DNA of 64,000 nucleotides from a virus: positions 39,636-103,635 of the IMG/VR virus record IMGVR_UViG_3300009537_000002, one strand, 5' to 3'. The notes under the pieces were generated by a model. It was not told the DNA's origin. It saw only the letters and a list, made by a program, of their open reading frames with translations, and ran no database searches. Made by a program: the position numbers and the translations under genes. Within the stretch, counting starts at the first letter, position 1; every line of letters starts with the position of its first letter. Below, in pieces: positions 53,101 through 61,764 of this stretch.

Positions 53101-55158
53101 TTAAATATTCTTTCTGCGCGGACGGCCAGCCCTACGACGAGAGGAAAGGCCTGTTCGTGCTCGAGCATCTTCTTCTGCTTCTGACAGCGTTCTGACACGT
53201 GGTTTTGGTTCATCTCTGTTGAATCCATCCCAGGACCATGTCTTCGGTTGGCCTGCTCTATTGGTATGGTTTGCAGGCATTCCACTGTGCTCATTGCCAA
53301 GCAAGGACTGCTGTTCCATCACATCGGTACGCTTACCGGTTGGACGTGTCTTGTCTCTCTGTTTCTTTCTGTTCTGTGAAGCATTAGTCTGCTGGACCAA
53401 AAGATCTCCTTGGTGAACTATAGCCTGTTTTCTCTCTCCAAACTGACCAGAAAATGCAATGTCTGTCTCCCACTTAGGCTTACCCAATGGAGTGGCTTCG
53501 AGTACAAATGCCACGACAGAAAGCATGAGCGCATCTAGTGCGTGATCACCAGCTGATTCGTTACCTGCCTTGTACACAGGATTACCAGTAGGAGTCACGC
53601 GGTCGATGATGTACCCAAGGAGCTGTTCTTCAAGATTGGTGTCGTGTTCGGAAAACTTGATGTCTCCAGACTCAAAGCGTCGAACACAGCTTTCTACAAG
53701 AAATCCCTTAGCGTGCTTTTTGACAATATTTTTTGTGAACAGATCACGAGCTTCAACTGAGCTACCAAAGTCATAAGGTTTAACGATGTTTCGTAGTCTA
53801 GCATCAGGATGAGTCGGTCCCTTAGTCTTGTCCGCCAAAGAGTCAAACCCATACTTGTGAAGCACTTCTATTTGGGTACCACCAAAGCCCTTGTCCACAT
53901 AGATAGCCATTGGTCTCCACAGTCGGTTAAGTTCAGCGATCTTCTGGCAAGCAGCCATTTGGGTCCAATTAGCACGTGACACTACGTCACGATCGACAAC
54001 GACAAACCAGTTCCTGCGTGGATTGAATCCAAGCACGTTGATAGTTGTACCATGCTTAGCATCATTCCAGTCTACACCGATTGTGTACGTCCATTCATGT
54101 GACGGAGCAATGTCCCCATACTTGTAGTTCACCTTGGCAGCTTGGACATAAGCATTCTGATAGACACCCTGTTCTTGCTCGCCAAAGTTTGCTTCGATCT
54201 CATGGATGTAACCAAGTTCAGTCAACTGTTCACGGAAGTCGCCTTCCATGTCGTCATTCCACAGAGGGTTCACACTGGACTTGTAGTGGAACTCCTTCCA
54301 ACGACGTGAGTTACATGTTTCAAAAAACCGTTCTCTCTTACCAGAAGGTGTAGAGCTCATCCACACGGTAGCGTTAGGATAGTTCGTGATAATAGCCAGA
54401 GCGGCATCCATGTCGCCAGAGCTCAGGTAATCAGCTTCGTCAAAGACTAGCATGTGGCCGTGTTGGCCACGAACAGCTTCGGCGTTGCCACCTGACTTAG
54501 TACCGGCAGTGAAACCACGAACAGTAGAACCGTTGTGTAGCTCCACGGTATAGGTTGGGGCTTTGACGTTTCTCTTGATTGAGTTGGTTGTAAGTACAGA
54601 GCCACGAACGAGCTCAAGCATACGTGTAAAGATCAAGTCAATTTGTGACTGATACGGCGTGATGACAATGATCTGAAAGCCTTCTCCGTCTGGAACACCT
54701 GGCTTGGTGAATAGACTGAAGAGCATAGAGATAACAAGAGTCTCTGTCTTACCAGCCTGACGGCCGATGCGAAACACCTTTCTCTTCGCAGTACAGCGAA
54801 GCATCTCTGCTTGGTAGGGTCGATGATATCTAGAGTGGCCTGATATATCCTCGTCAGGATTTGCTTCTACCCAGGCCCAGTACTCATCTGGGTTCTTTCT
54901 TTTCCAAATTTCTCCATCGGGATCGAAGCAATGCCAATCTAGAGTCTTTGCGGCCCATGCGACAGGATCGACCATCGCTTGAGCCATTTCTCGTTCTTCA
55001 GGTGGGATAGTTTGCAGGATAGACAGTGGGACATGATCCTTGGGGATACCGTCACACCGCACTTGAAACTTCTGCCCTTGTCTCAGGTTGTGCTTCTTCT
55101 TGTATGACTTAATACATTTGAAACAGGCCTGATCGCATTGATTCAGGTCAATTGCCAT
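53101..55158 (-). CDS. terL: Terminase large subunit
   Basis: 685 residues. Walker A GRQAGKTE (132-139, K137), Walker B MLVFDEAD (D240, E241), coupling motif SSTPSG (~269), and the RNase H-like nuclease with GVDWND (D363), YVDKGFGG (D422) and GDHALDAL (D538, D542). It drives ATP-dependent packaging and cuts concatemers at the portal. A cysteine set at the N-terminus (C8, C12, C15, C35) is an unusual addition that may bind zinc. The gene is intact despite the HNH directly downstream. Confidence 0.95.
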   Translation of the reverse strand: MAIDLNQCDQACFKCIKSYKKKHNLRQGQKFQVRCDGIPKDHVPLSILQTIPPEEREMAQAMVDPVAWAAKTLDWHCFDPDGEIWKRKNPDEYWAWVEANPDEDISGHSRYHRPYQAEMLRCTAKRKVFRIGRQAGKTETLVISMLFSLFTKPGVPDGEGFQIIVITPYQSQIDLIFTRMLELVRGSVLTTNSIKRNVKAPTYTVELHNGSTVRGFTAGTKSGGNAEAVRGQHGHMLVFDEADYLSSGDMDAALAIITNYPNATVWMSSTPSGKRERFFETCNSRRWKEFHYKSSVNPLWNDDMEGDFREQLTELGYIHEIEANFGEQEQGVYQNAYVQAAKVNYKYGDIAPSHEWTYTIGVDWNDAKHGTTINVLGFNPRRNWFVVVDRDVVSRANWTQMAACQKIAELNRLWRPMAIYVDKGFGGTQIEVLHKYGFDSLADKTKGPTHPDARLRNIVKPYDFGSSVEARDLFTKNIVKKHAKGFLVESCVRRFESGDIKFSEHDTNLEEQLLGYIIDRVTPTGNPVYKAGNESAGDHALDALMLSVVAFVLEATPLGKPKWETDIAFSGQFGERKQAIVHQGDLLVQQTNASQNRKKQRDKTRPTGKRTDVMEQQSLLGNEHSGMPANHTNRAGQPKTWSWDGFNRDEPKPRVRTLSEAEEDARARTGLSSRRRAGRPRRKNI

Positions 55159-55164
55159 CTAGAG

Positions 55165-55506
55165 TTATGTTCCCCAGTTCTTGAGTGAGCTGGCCACTTT
55201 GTTGTAGCCTCTGTTAGCCATCATAGAAGCACCGCGGAAATCATTACGAGCAAGACGTCCAGCCATGCCCATAGCTCCACGCATTCCGGCTCCACGGTGT
55301 GCCATTGCAACGCCACCATAACGGCCGCCTGCTGCACCAGCAAGGCCGCCCATCATGGCGCCGCTGACTCCACCAGTGTAGCCTCCAACTCCCATACCAA
55401 CAGCACCACCCATGAGGGTGCGCTTACCGATAGCACTGGTCATCATTGTTCCAAGACCACCAGCAGCTTGCTTGGCATAGTTGCTCATCATTACTGAACC
55501 CCACAT
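55165..55506 (-). CDS. Gly/Ala-rich small protein, 113 aa
   Basis: Almost entirely Gly, Ala and Met with GxxxG steps: GGAVGMGVGGYTGGVSGAMM and GGLAGAAGGRYGGVAMAHRG. This glycine-zipper composition occurs in proteins that insert into or associate with membranes. A strong AAAGGAGG site precedes the ATG. It lies just upstream of TerL and beside two similar proteins. Could be an internal virion protein acting at genome entry; no experimental family known to me. Confidence 0.65.
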   Translation of the reverse strand: MWGSVMMSNYAKQAAGGLGTMMTSAIGKRTLMGGAVGMGVGGYTGGVSGAMMGGLAGAAGGRYGGVAMAHRGAGMRGAMGMAGRLARNDFRGASMMANRGYNKVASSLKNWGT

Positions 55507-55517
55507 TGGTTCCTCCT

Positions 55518-56294
55518 TTAGGCCGAAAAGCCTCGGTGCATGAGAAAGCCCTCATTACCTAACGCCATTCTACCGTTAACGTGTGTATTGTTCAAGGCCA
55601 TCACAGCACGCTGACGTGCCGTAGCAGCACCTGCACTTGTAACAGCTTGCATCATTTGATCTCCACCACCCATCTCCAAATCTCTCAGTCCTTTCTTGTG
55701 TTTGATACCAGCTTCACCCAACATGTAGGCTCCACCAGCAAGTGCAGCAATGCCAGCTACAGGTGCCGCGAATGCCAGTGCAGTACCACCAGCCGCGCCT
55801 ACAACATAGTTGAAAGCAGCAGAGTAGGCAATAGACTCACCGACACCTTTCGCTGCCCCCCAAACTCCTTCTTGTTGATATCCCTCATAGGCAAAGTAAG
55901 CTGTAGACAGAAGACCTAACGATTTACCTAACGTTCTACCAACAAGCCCCAGGCCTCCCTTTCGAATGTTACCGGCTACACCCTTCATGCCTTTGACACT
56001 ACCGAGCTCACCTCTCAGTCCCAGAAAGCCTTGAGACTCTGTTCCAGCAAAGTGCCAACCAAACGATTCCATCGTACCCATCTTGAGAGCACGACCCATC
56101 GCAGACCCTTCCAGTCTAGCGTTGAAGCCAGCGAGTCTTGCACCAAACATGCCACGGTTTGAAATGGCACGAGTGGCAGGTGGTCCTCGAGTTGCACTTC
56201 TAGGCGCAGGAGGTGGCGCAAACATATTGGTGATGTTCACACCAGCATCAGCACCGACTGCTGACCTTATTGAACCATAGGAACTAAATGCCAT
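55518..56294 (-). CDS. Gly/Ala-rich membrane-like protein, 258 aa
   Basis: N-terminal ~90 residues are basic and Gly-rich. Residues ~145-200 hold a hydrophobic region (SAAFNYVVGAAGGTALAFAA then PVAGIAALAGGAYMLGEAGI) able to span a membrane. TAATG overlap with the previous gene. It shares style with the 275- and 113-residue neighbours, suggesting one functional set, perhaps ejected with DNA (inference). Confidence 0.65.
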   Translation of the reverse strand: MAFSSYGSIRSAVGADAGVNITNMFAPPPAPRSATRGPPATRAISNRGMFGARLAGFNARLEGSAMGRALKMGTMESFGWHFAGTESQGFLGLRGELGSVKGMKGVAGNIRKGGLGLVGRTLGKSLGLLSTAYFAYEGYQQEGVWGAAKGVGESIAYSAAFNYVVGAAGGTALAFAAPVAGIAALAGGAYMLGEAGIKHKKGLRDLEMGGGDQMMQAVTSAGAATARQRAVMALNNTHVNGRMALGNEGFLMHRGFSA

Positions 56295-57121
56295 TATCCA
56301 TGTCTCCCGGAGTGCAGACCTTGAACAAGACCGTGGGCACTCTGTGCCATCCTACCACCTGGTGTGCCTGCTGCTATCTGTCCAACTTGTGACATCCAGT
56401 TAGCATACTCGAACTGTTCTCTCATTTGTGGTGCAGCACCAAGTTGTCCTCCACCAATCTGTCCCATCTGTTGAGCTGCAGCTACTTGTTGATCATAGCG
56501 TGTGTTGACCTCTGCACCCTCGAGCGTTGGTGACTCCATTGGTTGAAGCTCGCCACGACCCACGCCAACACCACGAACTAAAGCAGCTCCACCAACTGCA
56601 GCGCCAATGGTGCCAGCTACAAGAGCAGGATGTTCAGCCGCAAAGTTAGCAAGTCGAATACCAGTGCTTCCAGCCTTGGTCGCCAGTTTGGTTCCACCCC
56701 TAGCAAGTTTTGCAACACCAGTCTGTTGCAGCTGATGAGTGAGTGACATCTCTTTACCCCAGCCAACCGGCATGCTGGTATAGAACTGTCCGCTCTCCAT
56801 CTTGGGCCCAACTGGATTCATGATGGCTCTTCGACGTGCGAAACCCTTGGTGTTGGTGAGCCACGAGCCCGACTTCTTGGCAGCAGGCATAGCAGCCCGT
56901 TGGAGACCAGCAAATGTACCGGCAGCAATACCACCAAGTAGAGCTCCTTTAGCAGCTCCCTCTAGTCTCGAGCCAGCGTCATAACCTTGGGCTCCACCAT
57001 AGATAGCACCTGCACCTGCGCCGATGGTGACCTGTGTTGCAGCTTTGCCACGCACAGCAGCCTTGGCAACGCTGAACATACCTGACAATGGTTTGAATGC
57101 TAGTGACGCTAGAGTGGGCAT
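56294..57121 (-). CDS. Gly/Ala-rich membrane-like protein, 275 aa
   Basis: Residues ~30-75 hold a glycine-zipper stretch (TIGAGAGAIYGGAQGYDAGS; GALLGGIAAGTFAGLQRAAM) and ~175-195 a second hydrophobic one (HPALVAGTIGAAVGGAALVR). The C-terminus is Gln/Gly-rich. It starts on the last base of the kinase-exonuclease stop (TAATG), so the two are probably made together. Function unknown; a membrane partner of that enzyme is a testable idea. Confidence 0.65.
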   Translation of the reverse strand: MPTLASLAFKPLSGMFSVAKAAVRGKAATQVTIGAGAGAIYGGAQGYDAGSRLEGAAKGALLGGIAAGTFAGLQRAAMPAAKKSGSWLTNTKGFARRRAIMNPVGPKMESGQFYTSMPVGWGKEMSLTHQLQQTGVAKLARGGTKLATKAGSTGIRLANFAAEHPALVAGTIGAAVGGAALVRGVGVGRGELQPMESPTLEGAEVNTRYDQQVAAAQQMGQIGGGQLGAAPQMREQFEYANWMSQVGQIAAGTPGGRMAQSAHGLVQGLHSGRHG

Positions 57122-59901
57122 TAGATTACAATCCTCCCGGCTGAGTGACGATGTCGCTTACCTGGTCTGAGTGAATTCTGACTCGCACGGATAGCAGACT
57201 CCTTGTGCTTGACCTGCAACGTAGCCTTCCTCTTCTTCTTCTGCTGGTTAGGTTCCATGATACCCCTGTTCTGCCTGGAGGCAACCTTTGGGCGCTTGGA
57301 CACATCACCAGATGTTGTTCGATTGAGATCAGTAGGAGAGCCAAATGGGGTATTTTTTCTGAGCCTTTGCCTTACTGTACCAGTACCACGAGCAGCAGGC
57401 CGGTCTGCACCAGTCTTGATCCCGGGGATTGAACCAATGCGTTCAGCCTTGTCGGCTTGTCTTGCAGAGACGGCTCCAGGCACCATTGGACTTACTGGCA
57501 TTCCAGGTGGTAGAGGACCTGACGACGCACTCATTGCTGCTTGACGTGCAGCCTCAGCTGCATTTGCACTTTGCCGCTGTACAGTCTTTCTTGCTATCTC
57601 GTCTTTGTGAAGTCTCATAAACTCCGTTGCTGCATCGCCTGCATCCATGATGCGCATGTGGCTACGTGTGAATGCTTCACCACCCAACGCCATCTTCATG
57701 TTGTAGTCGAGCATTTGAGTTGCATCAGCAACAGCGGCTGGTGGATGACCACCAACCTTGGCTGGAGCAGCAAGACCCCAGTCAATCATCTGGTAGCCTT
57801 TCTGTGGATGCATTGTAATCTGACCCATGTGAGGATCAAGATGCTGGACACCCTTTTCACCTTTCATCAATTGCTTAAACTGTCTGCGCGCCCAAGCAAC
57901 AGCTTGTGGCATTTCCTGTTCAGTGAGTTTGCGACCAGCGTGTTCCTGGAAGAAACCAACGCGTGAGGTACCAAGTACATCTGGCACATGCTTCGGCATT
58001 GCCATGTGTGCTTGCTTCTGAATGAAAGCTTCATACTGGATCGGATCCTTGAACGTCTTGCCACCAGTTGTAGCAGCAGTCTCGATCATCGTACCAGCAG
58101 CGCGGCCGAACTCTTCAGTCTCCTTGGCAAGTCCACCATATTGCTTACCGATCTGTTCCAGCGCTCCCTTCTCAACAAACTCTGATTCTACTTTTGCCAA
58201 TTGCTTCTGCATCCCAAAGTCTTCGGCAATCTTCCTTGCCTGCTGAATCTGCATGACAGAACTGGTTGCACCACCAGCGCCACCACCAACAAGAATGTCA
58301 CCACCAAACGTGCCGGTGCCCATTCCCTCTCTAGCCGTCTTGTAGACTGCCTGTTCCCCAGTACGCATCACAGTAGCTGCACGAACTTCACCCATACCAC
58401 CAGCAGCAATCTGTTCACCCAATCTGAACGAGGTCACACGTCCACCATACTCACTAATCGTTGGAACAACTTCTCCTCTGGTTACCTGACGCATGTACCT
58501 CAGACCACGACCAGTACCACGCTTGAACTGCTCCTCAACACCAGCGATGAATGCAGCTTGTGTAGCCCCACCGCCTCCACCAGACTTGAACGATGCTCGA
58601 GCAATGTCACGTACAGAGACTCCTCTCTTCAGAGCAGCACGTACCCAACCGGACCCAAAGTCCGTCATACCTCGACGCATGCGTTCTGCTATTCCACCAT
58701 GAGGCAAACCTTCAATGACGTTGTACTCGTCATCCTTTCCACTGAACCATTGACCTGGCTGCAACAAATACCCGGCCGTCAGGCCCGCGCCAATTGCGAT
58801 TTTTCCCCAATGGGATTTCAGGAACGGTGTGATATCGTCCATCAACCCAGCAAGCTGTCCAGCCCCTGCTCTCGACAACTCATCAGCAATTCCGGCACCA
58901 CGGACCACTCGTTCACGAAGGGCAATACCACGTCCAGCCATTACCTCGGAAAACTCTATTCCACTGAGTCGGGCAGTCTTGCGTAGCTCCGTCTCAACTT
59001 CACCACGCAACCCCCAACGCTCAGCTTCCGCCATGATCCCCGTGTAGCGTTCAGGCACCATCTCGGCCGCTGTTTCTGGAACAAACTTGAGTTGACCAAC
59101 CAACTTGTTGCGCAGAGCCATTGGAGCCCACTTGCGTAGAAACTCCTCGTTGACCTCTCCACCTGCTGCCATGATTTGACGCAGTGCACGAACATCTGCA
59201 TCACTGGCATGAGCACTCTCGAGTGGCCTGCCCATGATGACTTCATAGACCAGCTCCTGCTTCCAACCTGTAAACCAGCGGTTATGTCTGGACAAGGCTT
59301 CAGCAATCTGAACATCACTCTGGAGCCCATATCTGGACGCATATTCAGCACCCTTCTTCACAAAGCCTCTGGCCTGCTCCAGGAGCGTTTCATGGAGAAC
59401 ACCCTGCTGGACCAGTCTTTCTCCAACAGGCCCCGTGGTGAGGCCCCTAGCGATTCTCCAGGCCCATTCTGCGCCAATGTCCACGAGCTGGTGACGTGCA
59501 AAGGCTTTCCTTGCCCGTTCCTCCATCCCCATCTGGCGGGCTCGTTCGATAATCATCTGGACGTCAAAGCCAGCAGCTCTGGTCTTGGACTGAGCAGCTG
59601 CGACATAGCCGATGTTCCAACCCACAAGTCGGGTATTCTCTGGCGCACCCTCTAATTGAGAGAGGAAGTCCATCAGTGCATGTTGTTCATTAATGAGAGG
59701 AGACATCCTGGAACGAATGGGTTCCCAGATCTTGTTCTCGCTCCACCGGGAGATAGCAGCTCCAGGAGCCAGCTTGGCATATCTGGTTTCAACGGCTTCC
59801 TGGTTGTGAGCCCAGGAGATCGACAGAATGGGATTATGCCTTCCTGAGAAACCTCCGGTCTCAATGTCGAAGAATAGAGTGTTCTGATGTTGAGCTGGCA
59901 C
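57121..59901 (-). CDS. DEDDh-type exonuclease fold fused to ABC1/UbiB-like kinase fold, 926 aa
   Basis: Residues 1-245 look like a DnaQ/DEDDh nuclease: FFDIETGG (D12, E14), a GWNIGYV Exo II-like segment (95-100) and SAHASDADVRAL (H231, D236) as Exo III. The usual Exo II aspartate is replaced by V100, so activity may be lost or supplied by another acid. A hydrophobic segment lies at 367-381. Residues ~490-760 look kinase-like: AAGGMGEVRAA (Gly loop), AVYK (K521), HLDPHMGQITM (H687, D689), where ABC1/UbiB proteins have HADPHPGN, and MIDWGLA (D707). The tail is basic. GTG start two bases after the preceding stop. A virion protein acting on the host is likely (inference). Confidence 0.7.
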   Translation of the reverse strand: MPAQHQNTLFFDIETGGFSGRHNPILSISWAHNQEAVETRYAKLAPGAAISRWSENKIWEPIRSRMSPLINEQHALMDFLSQLEGAPENTRLVGWNIGYVAAAQSKTRAAGFDVQMIIERARQMGMEERARKAFARHQLVDIGAEWAWRIARGLTTGPVGERLVQQGVLHETLLEQARGFVKKGAEYASRYGLQSDVQIAEALSRHNRWFTGWKQELVYEVIMGRPLESAHASDADVRALRQIMAAGGEVNEEFLRKWAPMALRNKLVGQLKFVPETAAEMVPERYTGIMAEAERWGLRGEVETELRKTARLSGIEFSEVMAGRGIALRERVVRGAGIADELSRAGAGQLAGLMDDITPFLKSHWGKIAIGAGLTAGYLLQPGQWFSGKDDEYNVIEGLPHGGIAERMRRGMTDFGSGWVRAALKRGVSVRDIARASFKSGGGGGATQAAFIAGVEEQFKRGTGRGLRYMRQVTRGEVVPTISEYGGRVTSFRLGEQIAAGGMGEVRAATVMRTGEQAVYKTAREGMGTGTFGGDILVGGGAGGATSSVMQIQQARKIAEDFGMQKQLAKVESEFVEKGALEQIGKQYGGLAKETEEFGRAAGTMIETAATTGGKTFKDPIQYEAFIQKQAHMAMPKHVPDVLGTSRVGFFQEHAGRKLTEQEMPQAVAWARRQFKQLMKGEKGVQHLDPHMGQITMHPQKGYQMIDWGLAAPAKVGGHPPAAVADATQMLDYNMKMALGGEAFTRSHMRIMDAGDAATEFMRLHKDEIARKTVQRQSANAAEAARQAAMSASSGPLPPGMPVSPMVPGAVSARQADKAERIGSIPGIKTGADRPAARGTGTVRQRLRKNTPFGSPTDLNRTTSGDVSKRPKVASRQNRGIMEPNQQKKKRKATLQVKHKESAIRASQNSLRPGKRHRHSAGRIVI

Positions 59902-59903
59902 CG

Positions 59904-60740
59904 TTATTGTTCAGCGTCGATAATGTCCTCGGGTGAGAGTGTCGCTGGTCCTCCAGAAGTAGTCCTTGCTTGGTTCTCCATCGTATCCAACTGACGTGAC
60001 AGTCCTTCAAGTTTGGTACGCATTGCAGCCATCTTACTGGACGGATCGTCGTCTGTCTTCATCTTGAGTGCAGCATCTCTCTTGTACTTCTCTTGTCGGT
60101 CTCCAACCATCAACTTGATGATCTTGGACCTGCGGTTGGCGATTTTCTCTTTGAGTTCCATAAAGGGAGAGATCTGCTTCTGAACGATCGGATCTCCATC
60201 CCTGTCTACTCCAACGGTCTGCTCCGTGATGAGTTCAGCATTGACCGCTTTGGCCAAGTTCATGTTAATTCTCATCTCGAGGATCTGGAGCTCTGCCAAC
60301 TCATTGACATAGCCCACTTCGGTCGTGTTGTTCGGATCCACTTCGAACTCTTCCATGTAGTCCACAATCCAGGTGCGCAACAGTTCTACCTCGATAAGGC
60401 ACTGTTTACCGACTGGTGCCTTATCCATCTGATAGAACACACATCTGTCTTTGAATGGGCAGATCTCACCACCACAGTACATCGGCGTCATAGCCGTTGC
60501 ACCCGTGCTCAGCTTCAACAGATGGGTGTGGACCTTTTTGGCCTCATCCGGCGTGAACTCGATATCGGTGTAATCATCCAGATTGTGGTTGAGAAACCTG
60601 AAGTAGTTGCTCCTGGTCAGATTCCCGCTTTCTGTTCGAGCTATCCCGCCAAACGTGACCAGCTCCTTCTTACCACGGTTCTTGAGTTCACTCACCGTGC
60701 TGCTCTCAATCTCTTCTCGTTCTTCTGGGGTTACCTTCAC
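59904..60740 (-). CDS. Hypothetical protein with cysteine cluster, 278 aa
   Basis: Second gene of the virion operon. Four cysteines (C89, C94, C100, C114; CGGEICPFKDRC segment) could bind zinc or an Fe-S cluster. The rest is charged helix with a basic centre (LKEKIANRRSKIIKLMVGDR). It stands upstream of TerL, where a small terminase might be coded, but it lacks a clear helix-turn-helix. GTG start overlapping the previous stop (GTGA), with a strong GGGAGG site. Confidence 0.65.
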   Translation of the reverse strand: MKVTPEEREEIESSTVSELKNRGKKELVTFGGIARTESGNLTRSNYFRFLNHNLDDYTDIEFTPDEAKKVHTHLLKLSTGATAMTPMYCGGEICPFKDRCVFYQMDKAPVGKQCLIEVELLRTWIVDYMEEFEVDPNNTTEVGYVNELAELQILEMRINMNLAKAVNAELITEQTVGVDRDGDPIVQKQISPFMELKEKIANRRSKIIKLMVGDRQEKYKRDAALKMKTDDDPSSKMAAMRTKLEGLSRQLDTMENQARTTSGGPATLSPEDIIDAEQ

Positions 60741-60964
60741 TGGCTACCTCCCTCAATAATGTCGAGTGTTTTCGTTGCTTCCCTAATGATATCACGAATC
60801 TCCACATAGTCTTCTCTGACAAACTTATCCAGACTCCGTTTGTAATAGACACAATCGTCCCCCATTGCGTCTTTCAATCCAACAGTCCTCTCGCTACCTG
60901 AGCCATTGAGTCTTTGTCTCAACTTTTCAAGAGTATCGACTAGTTCTTCACCTGGTGTTTGCAT
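60737..60964 (-). CDS. Hypothetical small helical protein, first gene of the late operon, 75 aa
   Basis: Helical and charged (LVDTLEKLRQRLNGSGSERT, then a KRSLDKFVREDYVEIRDIIR stretch). ATG at 60964; a TTG one codon earlier is better spaced from AAGGA and is an alternative. It is the promoter-proximal gene, about 25 bases after the predicted transcription start. No family recognised. Confidence 0.65.
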   Translation of the reverse strand: MQTPGEELVDTLEKLRQRLNGSGSERTVGLKDAMGDDCVYYKRSLDKFVREDYVEIRDIIREATKTLDIIEGGSQ

Positions 60965-60993
60965 CAATCAAGTAGTCCTTTGCGTTAGTCTAG

Positions 60994-61022
60994 AGTGTAA
61001 TAGTTCGGCCTCGATGGGTCAA
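60994..61022 (-). promoter_or_regulatory. Sigma70-like promoter of the virion operon
   Basis: On the minus strand TTGACC (61022-61017) and TACACT (60999-60994) are separated by exactly 17 bases. The -35 matches five of six consensus bases and the -10 four of six. Transcription would start near 60987, just ahead of the first minus-strand gene. It sits in the divergent gap between the two gene sets. Confidence 0.6.
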
Positions 61023-61042
61023 TAAACCATTAGGAGGTGAAA

Positions 61043-61216
61043 TTGGAGAATAATTTTTTGTGGACTATTCTCAGGTTTCCATTTTCATTTCGAGGGTACC
61101 TAGGTGTGTTTATGTGGGATAGGAGTCCCACTTTCATGCAAGACCCCGGGGTCGATTCTGAATGGTTCGGAGTCGCCCCAGTCTTCAACACACAACAAGG
61201 AAAACAAGAGCTATGA
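61043..61216 (+). CDS. Small hypothetical protein, TTG start, 57 aa
   Basis: A consensus AGGAGG (61032-61037) lies five bases before TTG at 61043, and the frame stays open to TGA at 61214-61216, overlapping the next ATG as ATGA. The combination of an ideal ribosome site and a 4-base overlap supports a real gene. The product is aromatic-rich at the N-terminus (NNFLWTILRFPFSFRGYLGV), possibly membrane-associated. First plus-strand gene after the divergent promoter region. Hairpin-like palindromes at 61114-61131 and 61142-61153 lie inside it. Confidence 0.65.
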   Translation: MENNFLWTILRFPFSFRGYLGVFMWDRSPTFMQDPGVDSEWFGVAPVFNTQQGKQEL

Positions 61217-61542
61217 CAACTGCTAACACCAACACTGAGAAGTCCTTTCTTGACATGAGCATCAATGAGATGATCACGGCAACAGGAGAGAGTATCAGCA
61301 GCGCCTATGATGCTGTTACTACAACTACACTGGATGACATCGGTACTGAGGTGGCATCCTGGTTCACTACACCTGAACAGCCTCTCACTCAGGCACAGAT
61401 GAGGTACGCCATCCATATGCATGCAATGCAGCAGATGATGAATGCGGCCCATCTCACTGATGAACAGCAGGCTGAATGGCATGTGTACTATGTGCAGTAC
61501 TACACCTGGTACTACGTGACCAATCACGGTTACCAAGCCTAA
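61213..61542 (+). CDS. Hypothetical protein, 109 aa
   Basis: The ATG at 61213 is chosen over the upstream in-frame start because it has AGGAAAACAAGAG ahead and the ATGA overlap with the 57-residue gene. Thr-rich N-terminus; Met/His/Gln-rich middle (MRYAIHMHAMQQMMNAAHLT); unusual aromatic C-terminus (VYYVQYYTWYYV). No family recognised. Part of the presumed early gene run. Confidence 0.7.
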   Translation: MTTANTNTEKSFLDMSINEMITATGESISSAYDAVTTTTLDDIGTEVASWFTTPEQPLTQAQMRYAIHMHAMQQMMNAAHLTDEQQAEWHVYYVQYYTWYYVTNHGYQA

Positions 61543-61573
61543 TCCACTCACTTACTACTACAGGGAGTACATC

Positions 61574-61756
61574 ATGAGATGTAAGTATGCTTACTTGATT
61601 GGTATTCTAGAGGTGAAGTATCCGGCCCTTGCAGTGCGTGTTAAGCACAAGCTGCTGTTTGACCACATGCATGAAGCGGTACGTGCATGTGACCAGTACA
61701 CCACACTGGTACATGGCATGGGTACTCAGGTACAACGTATCCCCATACCAATGTAG
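61574..61756 (+). CDS. Hypothetical small protein, 60 aa
   Basis: ATG with a GGGAG site seven bases upstream. A basic helical protein rich in His, Tyr and Val (ALAVRVKHKLLFDHMHEAVR). Followed by a G/C-rich hairpin. Function unknown; small early phage proteins often target host enzymes, but nothing here shows that. Confidence 0.65.
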   Translation: MRCKYAYLIGILEVKYPALAVRVKHKLLFDHMHEAVRACDQYTTLVHGMGTQVQRIPIPM

Positions 61757-61764
61757 CCCACATA

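Noticed and set aside
58201-58986. 261-codon plus-strand open frame
   Set aside because: Fully antisense to the exonuclease-kinase gene, no ribosome site, composition of a shadow frame.
60093-60809. 238-codon plus-strand open frame
   Set aside because: Antisense to the 278-residue gene and lacks a ribosome site.
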